Below are positions 55,146 through 64,000 of a stretch of DNA of 64,000 nucleotides, in pieces (the stretch's first letter is position 1; each line of letters starts with the position of its first letter). Location of the stretch: contig SSNP01000001.1 in NCBI GenBank assembly GCA_006937955.1, forward strand, positions 7,939,483 through 8,003,482, in the 5' to 3' direction. The DNA is from Pachypanchax playfairii. Lineage: Eukaryota; Chordata; Actinopteri; Cyprinodontiformes; Aplocheilidae. The position numbers and the translations under genes are program-made. The notes under the pieces were generated by a model. The model was not told the DNA's origin. It saw only the letters and a list, made by a program, of their open reading frames with translations, and made no database searches.

Positions 55146-56679
55146 ACAAAAACATAAAATGATAATAATAATCTCTGTTGATAACCCATCTTGTTAAACT
55201 TTGCATACCAACATGCCATGGGCAGTGACCTGTTCCAAATAATTTCATCATCATGAAAAGCAAAAAAAAAATTGTTTGTTGTTCGAGACAGATGCTGTTG
55301 ATTTCATGTCACCCTGAGACATATTTTGCTTGGAATCAGGATGATAATCAAACAATTAGAAGCCTGACTAAATAAAGCCTAAAGAAACTCAATTGAAGCC
55401 AGTGAAAAAACTGTTTTCACAAAGGTGCCACAACTGTCTTATGTAGGAAAATGCCCTTTGGTTTCTATTTTAATTTATTTTTAGTTTTTCTTTTATTTAT
55501 TTATTGGTTTGTTTGGGGTTTTTCAGATTTAATAAAACAATCTTGTGAAACTGACAAATTGAACCCACAAAACATATATTAAAATGTATGAAACCGCTTA
55601 TTGAAAACATCTGCTTTATTAGTATTCTCTGTGGATCTTCACATCATTTTCTCAGTTAAGAGACTGACTCAGAAAGGCAGGATTTGGGCGTAGCTGTACC
55701 TATGCAGATGAGAATCATCTCCCAGATTACACATGTAGTATTTATCCTCCACTGCCTAAATCTGGGTTGATGTGAAGCAGAATTTGCTTTCTGTTACTGC
55801 CTCAGCTGACAGTGGTTATTAGGCACAACACTTGGTCAACTTAATAAACAACTTTGAGTTCATCCAATTCATCTCTGTATGCAAGTAGATAATTAAAACG
55901 TTACAATTAATCAATGGTTTTTAGGCATCTAATTTCATGTTTTTTTAAATATATATTTTTTCTGATTGTTCTTAGAAGTACATGGCAATCAAAAATTCCA
56001 CTAATACCCCTTTCCTGCAGTTATCTGTAATGTTCCTATATGCATTATTGGAAATTCAGGGCAGCAAACTTTAAAGTTGCTTAGTTCCTATATCCTCTTA
56101 AATATCAAATGCATGTATTTGTTGTCTCAATAATCCCCACGAAGCTGCCATTCTACACTCCTGGCTTAAAGGGGGCTGTTTAAAACTCTGGTACATCCTA
56201 TTAATGGAAAAGGTAGAAGCACCATCTTCACTTTTTGTACTTTTTTCACAGCATTGACTCAAATTCTCTGTTTTGCAATGGAGGCAGTTTGCTTTCATTT
56301 TCCTTCTATTCAAATGTCATCAATATTGTATAGCTGTGAAACACATTAGTGACATTTTTTTTCCCCAACATCCAAGTGCTTCAAAGCTAAACCCTCGCCT
56401 TCACTGTAAACAGGTTTTTGTTTGCACACCTGCATCATAACTAAACTGATATTATCATTAGGTAATTGGATGACATTGCGTATTCCATTTTATTCAGCAG
56501 TATTGAACTCTACATTATTTTTCTTGCATTTATGCTGGCGTGTACATAGAATGCAAACTGTAAGTGTTGATCTAGTTTTTCAGTTTGTATAAAGCTGACA
56601 CAAACATTCTTGTTAACAACCATTTACAATCACTAGGACTGTGATGTGGGGTATTAGTTTTATGAGTACATAATAGTGC
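55146..56679. other. Intronic spacer, nothing recognised
   Basis: AT-rich, with no coding frame, RNA or repeat family identified. Confidence 0.55.
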
Positions 56680-56935
56680 GGTATCATGGGCTCAATTCCC
56701 AGCTGGGGTCTTTATACATGGCTTTAGCATGTCATCCTCATGTGTAAGTGGGTTTTCTCCTGGGACTCCTGTTTGCTCCCACAGTTTAGAAACATGCAGG
56801 TTAGATTAGCTGGTGATTCTAGAATGGCCCCAGTTCTGAGTGGTTATATGAATCATTGTTTGTAGTTGGTCCTGTGATGGACTGGCGACCTGTCATGGGT
56901 GTATCTTGCCTCTCTTTGAGTGACTGCTGGCTTTA
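56680..56935 (-). repeat. Copy of the teleost repeat, reverse orientation, in putative intron 1
   Basis: GGGCTCAATTCCCAGCTGGG, GTGGGTTTTCTCCTGGGACT, AACATGCAGGTTAGATTAGC, TGATGGACTGGCGACCTGTC and GTGACTGCTGGCTTTAGCAC are in family order. The head again resembles a polymerase III B box (GGCTCAATTCCC). Confidence 0.8.
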
Positions 56936-58720
56936 GCACCCTGCAGCCTTGCACCAAAACAAAGAGAAAAGAAATTAAATGGATAATGGGATTTAATTAT
57001 TTCATTTGCTATGAATTAATCTCATTAGTTTTTTATTTAGTTCCTTTTTTAATCACAGTCCTGACAGCATTATCTGTGCAGTCTAACAATCTTGCTACCA
57101 TCATGTACCTTAGATTAAGAAAAGGCATTTAGGGAAATGGGGCTGTGGCGTCCAAATGATTGCTAAATGTAGTATTGACATTCAGTTTGTGACTCAGATT
57201 TAATTTTGACTTTTGCAGTTTTGGTAAAATGATGACAATAATATCCTGATCAATGGTACAGCTCTAAGATCCAGTTTGTTTTTATTCCAGATATGATCTT
57301 TAAATATTTTGATCCTAAAAAGAAGTTCAAAAAGTGACCTTACAATCATTCATTAAGTACATTTGGGGTTTCTACCAACTAAATTTACCACCTTTACACA
57401 TGAAGACTTGTTGCTGTCAAAAATAATTTTAGAAAGAGTCCCTGCCACTTCCCATCCTTCTCATTTTATGTTACTTCCATCCTAGTTTTCATATGGACTC
57501 ATCAAATATCAAACCAGTATCAACTCATCAAAATGCCAAACTGTAAGCTCAATGGTTGAAACTGTGTTTAGTTGTGAATATGGGTGTTGCTGAAAAGACA
57601 GAAAGGGAGTTTTAACACAAGTTTTTTTTTTGTCTAATAATTTGTAGTTTCTATATTTTACTCATGCTGTGAAAGTCAAATATCTGATGCTGATCAACAT
57701 TTTTTAGCCAAATTATCTTTAAGTTCATGTTTTATGTTTTCTTCTGCATATGTTTTTGCTTTCAAAAGTGCTTCACCACAAACATACAAATAAGCTGCTA
57801 AGGTGCACATTTGAACTAAAAATATTTTGCCAAACGTGCAGATTTGAATCCCTTTTTCATGTAAAACCCTGCTGTTTTCTTTAAAGGCATCAAACTAAAA
57901 GATATCTGAGAGCAACAAGGTCAAATGAATCATTTTTCTTTGCAAAAAAAGAACCGATTTCATGCTTCAGCAAGACCTAAAATAGTACATCTAACATTAA
58001 AATCCACTCCAAGACCAGACAATTTACTCACTAATACTTTAAAGTGCACCTGTAATGCATATTGTTTTTAAAAGGATTGCAAACCTGAGAGGTTTCTTTA
58101 AATATCCACTAAGGAATAATTTCAGAAATGTTTGTTTTAAATGTTTTATAAGTTTCACTGATGCACCTTTAAGACTTTATTTTTATTCAAAATATTTTTT
58201 TTTTCTCAAATTCTAATCTGTGAAAATCTACTTATTCCTAAATTGTGAGTGGATTGAAGTAAATGAGGTATGATGTAAAACATCTTCACATATTCTAGTT
58301 GTGTTTAAATATAGGAATCAAAGATTTTTCAGTTATTTTTAATAAAGTCAAGTCATCCTTGGAGGCACAATGCCAACGCTTCATGGCTGTGATTCATGAC
58401 TCTGATCTCAGAGGGCAGTATCAGTCACCAAGAAGCACTCTGACATTATAGGCTTAGACAACCTCTTAATGGCGATGTAACTCCTTAAGTCCAAAGATAT
58501 TGGTATCATATGCATTATGGAACAAATGGATGGAACTGTGCAGGATAAATTCTAGCTGCCTTTGTGAGTATTTGCAGTCAGCAAGTTTGAAATGGTCATT
58601 TTCATCAGTAAGGATTTATGATTTCCAATTTAATTGGGGGTATTAGTGGACATTTAGCTTATAATATCCATCAAATTAATCTCTAACTGTGCTTCTCTTT
58701 CCTCTGCCCTTCTTTTTTAG
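56936..58720. other. Putative cdh18 intron 1, 3' end
   Basis: AT-rich. The final 30 bases form the pyrimidine tract and AG acceptor of the cadherin exon. Confidence 0.6.
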
Positions 58721-58730
58721 GACATTCAGA

Positions 58731-58757
58731 ATGGCTTCCGGGATTAACCTCTGCTAG
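58731..58757 (+). promoter_or_regulatory. Upstream ORF 1 in cdh18 leader (8 codons plus stop)
   Basis: ATG GCT TCC GGG ATT AAC CTC TGC TAG, starting 10 bases inside the inferred exon. The context is AGAATGG, with A at -3 and G at +4, which is a good Kozak match. A scanning ribosome would probably use it and have to reinitiate downstream. The peptide itself has no recognisable feature. Confidence 0.5.
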
Positions 58758-58821
58758 TGATAGAACTTCCCAGAAGTTTGCATCCATTTGAACAGCCACT
58801 TTCAGTCTGGAAAATTCCACA

Positions 58822-58827
58822 ATGTAA
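58822..58827 (+). promoter_or_regulatory. Start-stop element (ATGTAA) in cdh18 leader
   Basis: An ATG is followed immediately by TAA, and the next codon (58828) is again an ATG, which opens a 6-codon uORF (58828-58848). Start-stop elements are known in other genes to stall ribosomes without making a peptide. Whether this one acts here is inference, and its -3 context is C (CACAATG), which is only moderate. Confidence 0.45.
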
Positions 58828-58848
58828 ATGTATCTTGGCTTTTTTTAA
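58828..58848 (+). promoter_or_regulatory. Upstream ORF 3 in cdh18 leader (6 codons plus stop)
   Basis: MYLGFF then TAA. It abuts the start-stop element directly, so ribosomes passing the first ATG meet a second one three bases later. The -3 base is T, a weak context. Confidence 0.4.
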
Positions 58849-58865
58849 ACCATTGGCTTTGAGCC

Positions 58866-58916
58866 ATGAACTCTAAAGGATCTCCCTGGATCATTTTTTC
58901 CACAGCTTGGATTTGA
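58866..58916 (+). promoter_or_regulatory. Upstream ORF 4 in cdh18 leader (16 codons plus stop)
   Basis: MNSKGSPWIIFSTAWI then TGA. It ends 138 bases before the cadherin ATG, leaving room for reinitiation. The context GAGCCATGA has G at -3, which is acceptable. No similarity to a known regulatory peptide was recognised. Confidence 0.4.
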
Positions 58917-59054
58917 TTTTTTATTTTGATTTTTTTTTCTGGGACCACTGCGTAGGACTGCAGCAGTGGCTGTTGGTGGCAGCTGCTGTGGTGGTGGTGT
59001 GAGGACCTTGCCACCTTGGAAGACAAGGATACTTTTCCAAAAGTGCACACCACC

Positions 59055-59285
59055 ATGAGGCTATCCACCACCTCTTGCCTCTGTCCCTTTTTGGTTTGCC
59101 TCTGTGTCATTCAGCGGTGCTCTGGGGCTAGCCATCATGTCCCCACCAAAGTGCCCTCCAAGAACCAGACCAAACTGGCCAATGGGGAGACGGAGGTGCA
59201 CCATAGACCCAAGCGTGGCTGGATCTGGAACCAGTTCTTTGTTTTAGAAGAACACATGGGGCCAGATGCTCAGTATGTAGGAAAG
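59055..59285 (+). CDS. cdh18: Cadherin-18 (type II classical cadherin), first coding exon, 5' partial CDS
   Basis: This exon encodes the first 77 residues of a calcium-dependent homophilic adhesion protein of the plasma membrane; mammalian CDH18 is mainly neural. Residues 1 to about 25 form a Cys-rich hydrophobic signal peptide (LCPFLVCLCVIQ). Residues 26-50 are a short propeptide with an N-glycosylation sequon at N37. RPKR (51-54) is a furin-type cleavage site. Mature EC1 starts GWIWNQFFVLEEHMGPD, with W2 and W4 (residues 56 and 58), which swap between partners in type II cadherins, and a Glu pair (65-66) where the first calcium-site Glu is expected. The ETEVHHRPKRGW and EEHMGPD..QYVGK wording matches remembered CDH18 better than CDH7, 12 or 20. 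The first in-frame ATG, in CACCACCATGA, was taken as start; it aligns with the remembered human start. The exon ends AAG|GTAGGC, phase 0. EC1-EC5, the membrane segment and the tail lie beyond the window. Which teleost duplicate this is cannot be told. Confidence 0.92.
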
Positions 59286-62200
59286 GTAGGCTTTTCACAG
59301 ATTCTACTTGAACTATATAAAAAAAAAACATTTATTTTCATCTCAAGGAACCTGTTTTTAAAAAGCTTACTTGACATTTTTCATGTTCTTCTTGTTTATT
59401 AAGAATAGGTTACAAACAGAACAAACTGTTCTGCTGTGCTAGATCATTGAGTCAGCATTTTACAAGTAGAAACATGGATCACATTTGTAAAGGAGTGAGT
59501 GTGTTTTTCATTACTTGCGTCTGTCCATTTTTCTCTGATAATGTCCAAAAATTGTTTCATTCTCAGTAATTAATGAGCACCACCCATGGTGTCTGTCACT
59601 CTGTGAAGCCAGCTATGCAGGAGCAGATTAAATCTGACAGAGAGAAAAGCAAACTACATCAACGCTCAAATAAAATATTAAATGCTGTCCATCTTTGAGA
59701 AAGATACTCAAAATTGATTTTTTTTGTGGTAAATGTACGACTGCATTTAGATGCTAAGAAGTAGTGGAGTTGGTACTATGCAAGCCAAACTGTTTCTTAT
59801 AGATGGGTAATTCTTTGAATGCAATTTCAGTGTAACTTTGAAATGGCCAATGCCCCTCAGAGTGGAAAAAAAAAAAATAGTACAAAGTGTTCTTCCTGTG
59901 TGTGCAAAGTACAGTGAAGACCAATTATTGGCTGTTGGTGGTGACTTTTCTGTTAGTCCCACAATAAGCCACAGGGAGCTGGGTAAGTCCTCTGCTAACA
60001 GATTGCCTACCCTTATCTCCTAAAATGTGAAAATGTGGTTCTCTTCGCTGCAGTGATCATCATTCTGGGCACTCAGGCAAAGTCTAATCCTCAAATGCTC
60101 TCAGAAAGAATGAGAATTGCTGAACGCCTTTCTGACTACACATATGTCTGTATTTCAACCATCATTTGACAGGGGAAAGAAAGAAAAGAAGATGATATGT
60201 TTGGACAAAAGCTGAGAAAAAGAACAGCAAACAGCACTTTTCATTTCATATGTCTGCTTATTGAATCAACCTGGGATTTTATTCATACATTGCTTTGCAA
60301 GGTTGACAAAGAAATGCTGTTGATTATTGAAACATGCTTATTCTGTCATTGTTTGAGTCACAAAATGAACCATGAATCTTTCAGGGCCAAAGAAAAACAA
60401 TAGTTTGCACTGAGGAGGCATCTTGTTCTCAGTAAAAACAACAACAAAGATGTTTGCTGCATATTCAGAGTGCCAGTTTACTGATGCCAAAACTTCATAA
60501 GTATGTGATTATTTATACATGAAATTGTTCCACTGCTTTGAAGTTCATTATTGTTAGCTTTGCTGGCTGTTTTGTGCTGATGCTACCGCTACCTCAAGGG
60601 TTCTGTTACTTACTGTGTGTATTTTGTGTGCATGTACGTATGTGTGTGATGGGTATCACTGATGAATGCAAAATAAACATAAACAGCTAATCCTGGATGA
60701 TAATAAAGCACTGAGAAGAAACATAAACATTATTAACGAATCAATTTGACATTCATGTTTAAAGAGATGAGGTCTCCAGATGGCAAGCACAAAGAAACAT
60801 TTAATTATGTGGGTTGGGACGGGTGTGCAGTGTCCTAATGTGTCCAAGAGACAGAATGACCCTTAATTAGATGAAAACAGCAGAGGAGGAGGAGGATTAA
60901 TACACTACACATACTGAACTGCATTTTATTATTATTTTTTCTTGGCTTGATCATAAACTCTGGACATTAGCAAGCACTAAATGAGCAGTTCCACTGCAAA
61001 GAACTGCCAACAATCTCTTTGATGATAATCGTTTAATCAGCAGATGTAAAGCATTAAAATTCAAACTCCATGCTAAAAGTTAAAATGCACATAAATAATC
61101 AAAATATTCATTTTTACAAAATGCATCAAAACGAAGTCTCAATGTTAAAATTCACTTCATGAAATATAACGTTTGGAACATTAGTCATCTTTTTTACCAA
61201 AACTCTGACGCAAAGGAAAGTACTGAATGGCTTCTTGGAACAAGTGATGCAGCCAGTCTGTCAATACCATTATAATCCCCCTTTGGCATCCCATAATCCC
61301 CAGTGACACCTTTCTGGGGGGCTGACGTGTTTTGGAAATGACAGCTTCATGCATGAGTGAGACGCAAATGCTTGGTAAGGGACAGGGCTTGTCCAGACAC
61401 TAGACAACTCCCGATGGGAGGTGTGAATGTCTTGGTGTCAGTCAGCTCAGCGTGATGCTTTGAAGTTGTCAGACAGGTTACAGATTGAATGGTAATTCTG
61501 AATCATGCAAGTATCCAAACCCTGAACGGATTTGTGCAGCTCTGAACTTTCTCTGACGAATTAGCAGGAGGATGAGGAAGAGCTTTTGAATAATACGAAC
61601 TTGGATTTTGGTCAGAAAATACTGAGCTTTCTCTGAGTATCAGTCTGCTTCTAAAAAAGACAAGAAACAAGATGATATCTGACAGAATGGGTGCTTTAGT
61701 GCTCGCTGGGAGGAAGACCATTGTCTCAGTCTGTTTATTTGCAGAGAAAAGTGGCAACTTCAAAAAATAGTGCCTAACTGTTTTATTCACACCTCTAAAA
61801 TTGATTTATTCTGTGACAAAATCAGGCAGCTGTCTGGTTTGTGTGTACAATAAAAGCTCAACAGTGGTACAAAAAAAGAAAGAAAAAATATATTTTTTAA
61901 AGCAACAAGGCTTTTTGCTCATGCTTCTCAATACATGCAACAAGTTCTTTCAAACTGGATGTTTTTCTTTATTAAACCAACGATGTTGAATTACATAAAG
62001 GGAAAAGTTCGCAGCTAGAATGACATTATTAATCTGCATTATTCAGATGCATTAGTCAGAAAAAAAATAATTCTAAAACACTATTTTATATGACTAATAG
62101 GCATCAACATCATCAGTGTGAAGTTATTAAATTCTTCTGTTTCCTTTTTTTATTTGAAAAAAAAAAGATATTATCAAAAGTAACTATGTAGAAACAATTT

Positions 62201-62870
62201 ATGAAGGTATGCATACATTTCATCCAAATCGATTGAACAGAATAGATATTATATTTTACCTTTTAAAGATGATGAATGAAACTAATACTATTTTGCAGTT
62301 CACAAATGAAGAAGACATATACCTGTCACCAGCATTTACCTTGGATTAAATCTTTGCAATACCAGGCCTGCACTTATTAAAAGTCACCTTTGATTTATTG
62401 TCCACCAACTTTGGAGGGAAGTGTGTGTCTGTTCTTGGAAACACCAGCTGATGCTTTTCTCAGAGCAGATTACAGTCAAAAGCAACAAACTAAAAGATGT
62501 TCAAAAACTGTAACAGTGTCAAGGCTCAAGTTTTAGTTTTATTTAACTTAAATGTTCCAACTAATTTATCATATTTTACCATCTGAGTTTACTTGATATC
62601 TGTTTTGTGCTCTGCTGATTTCCCTCCCTGTTGCTTTGTTCCATCAGTCCAATCTTTTCTGCCATCTTAAAACAACTCTAATCTAAAATGATTCATAGCA
62701 CTTCATGCATAAACCTTTACACAGCTGTCAATTTTTCATTTCATGGAAATTCATAAATATGCCATTTTGACTGAAAAGGTTCAACGCTGAACTTGAAGTT
62801 TTACAGATGGCTGTGCTGCTCTTATTTATTTAATTACGTATTTATTTATTTAGAAAATAATCCGAATTTT
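59286..62870. other. cdh18 intron after the first coding exon
   Basis: Starts GTAGGC. No frame resembling the expected next EC1 exon (a stretch beginning like LHSD/LHSN with a DKGDGS-type motif) was found. 61190-61500 is less AT-rich and repeat-free, a possible conserved non-coding element. Confidence 0.6.
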
Positions 62871-62919
62871 ATATATATATATATATATATATATTATTAT
62901 TTATATATATATAATATTT

Positions 62920-62968
<49 letters not shown>

Positions 62969-62973
62969 TTATA

Positions 62974-63025
<52 letters not shown>
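62871..63025. repeat. Long (TA)n microsatellite
   Basis: About 155 bases of nearly pure TA with a few TTA interruptions (62894, 62918, 62957, 62976). It is self-complementary and could extrude a cruciform. The Tyr-Ile open frames on both strands are artefacts. Confidence 0.95.
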
Positions 63026-63029
<4 letters not shown>

Positions 63030-64000
63030 AAAACCCTGCAATGTAAAACTGACAGACTGAAAGCAGTAAAAAAAAATTTTAAAACAGCTTTCATATGACC
63101 TGTTAGGAAGTTTTTGAGATGACGTTTTAGTATGACAATCCACTTTTGAGTAGCCCCCCTTTGACTAGCTATTAAGTTGTCAATTCTGTCAGAACTATTC
63201 TGTAGTTCTCCTGAATGGCATCTTTAGCAGATTGTATCACTTTAAATTTTCTAGTAAAATTAAATCTCAGTCTGTTCTTAGTTTTAGCTTCTTTGTCAGG
63301 TTTATGACATTGTCCTTCCTCCTGGAGATTAGACCCTTCTATTTGTTTTTGGACTCTGCACCATTTATCACCATTTATCTAATGGCTGGACTTGTTTTCC
63401 TTTTTTTGTGTCTTGGATATTCTTTCCTGTTCTGTTCATCATACATAGAGAGGAAAAGATCAATGTTCTTCTTGCCGAGTAGCCATTATAATATAGGCAT
63501 CTTGGATCAACAGCTTCCTTTATAACTCATTATTCATTCATTTGTTTTGCTTTGTCCTTGAAAGCCTCAAAAGAGACCACAAATAAGAAAAGTATGTAAG
63601 GACCTATTGGACAGTTGAGGTCCTTTTCCTTTCTACTGTGTTGAGCATGAAAACATGCAGAAACTAATCTGCTGACCTCTTCATTTATCTCTTAAGATAT
63701 TACATTTTTAGCAGCAATTAGAAACACAGGCTCTAAATTAGTGTCAGAGTTGCTTCTATGGTTTTAACAATCTCATTATTAAACATAAAAAAGTCAGCCA
63801 TCCTGCAACGAAAGCAACAGCTTTTTCTGTCTATTCCTGCAGATGTCAAAATAGAGGACAACGTTTAGGGTGGTTCTCCATGATGTGCATTAACAGTATG
63901 TCTTCATCACACCCTTCATCACTTCCTCTTGATGTATGGTCATTAGGCGGGCGTTCCATCATCAGGGTTTGCTGTGACTGTTACAAATCAATCAGAGAGA
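63026..64000. other. Continuation of the cdh18 intron
   Basis: AT-rich, with no exon or family repeat recognised up to the window edge. Confidence 0.55.

Larger units (their letters stand above)
58721..59054 (+). other. cdh18: 5' untranslated part of the first coding exon of cdh18
   Basis: A pyrimidine-rich stretch (58692-58718) runs into TTCTTTTTTAG, a strong splice acceptor ending at 58720. The exon therefore probably opens at 58721 with GACATTCAG and carries about 334 bases of leader before the cadherin ATG. The leader holds four short upstream ORFs: 58731-58757, 58822-58827 (ATG followed directly by TAA), 58828-58848 and 58866-58916. All end before the main start. The last 100 bases contain CAG/TGG-rich runs. 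The exon boundary comes from splice-signal reading only; no transcript was available. Confidence 0.7.

Noticed and set aside
59016..59054. Extended N-terminus of the cadherin frame upstream of 59055
   Set aside because: The upstream extension starts with TTG, not ATG. The signal peptide begins naturally at 59055, and the Kozak context there is strong.
62793..63143. Open frames rich in Tyr-Ile on both strands
   Set aside because: Produced by the self-complementary TA microsatellite.

Overview
The window reads as AT-rich vertebrate nuclear DNA, almost certainly from a ray-finned (teleost) fish. The evidence is one clear vertebrate cadherin exon with eukaryotic splice signals, many decayed copies of interspersed repeats that I recognise as common in teleost genomes, relics of a non-LTR retrotransposon, small non-autonomous DNA transposons and long microsatellites. 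Nothing prokaryotic, phage-like or CRISPR-like was seen. One base (43982) is unresolved (N).

The only protein-coding sequence I can support is the first coding exon of a type II classical cadherin, best matched to cadherin-18 (cdh18), on the + strand. The exon runs from about 58721 to 59285, with ATG at 59055. It encodes the signal peptide, the short propeptide, the furin-type site RPKR and the first 23 residues of EC1 with the adhesive-dimer tryptophans W2 and W4. No later cadherin exon was found before the window ends, so the following intron exceeds 4.7 kb.

Upstream, 41.04-41.9 kb is a CpG-rich island in otherwise CpG-poor DNA. It has two opposed CCAAT boxes, an alternating CG/CA tract, a purine tract and a good splice donor after 41399. 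I infer this to be the cdh18 promoter and a non-coding first exon, separated from the coding exon by an intron of about 17.3 kb. The inferred leader holds several upstream ORFs, including a start-stop element (ATGTAA) and one ORF that would exist only across the splice junction.

Region by region: 1-41 kb is gene-poor flank. It carries repeat copies near 1.4, 5.5, 6.1, 12.5, 25.9, 34.2 and 39.4 kb; non-autonomous DNA transposons at 3.7-4.2 kb and 7.1-7.8 kb (the latter nested in another repeat); LINE relics at 21.8-23.0 kb (-) and 31.6-32.0 kb (+); an exon-like segment at 24661-24783; and a striking pair of related non-coding blocks at 15.07-15.69 kb and 17.84-18.50 kb. 38.4-38.6 kb is a long compound microsatellite. 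41.4-58.7 kb is the putative intron 1, with a 28-base G run at 47313-47340, another small transposon at 50.1-50.6 kb and further repeats near 55.0 and 56.8 kb. 59.3-64 kb is intron, with a long TA microsatellite near 62.9 kb.

The best candidates for undescribed biology are the duplicated non-coding block (possibly a duplicated enhancer), the uORF-rich cadherin leader and the unannotated exon-like segment at 24.7 kb. All three are sequence-based proposals; no alignment, expression or conservation data were available.
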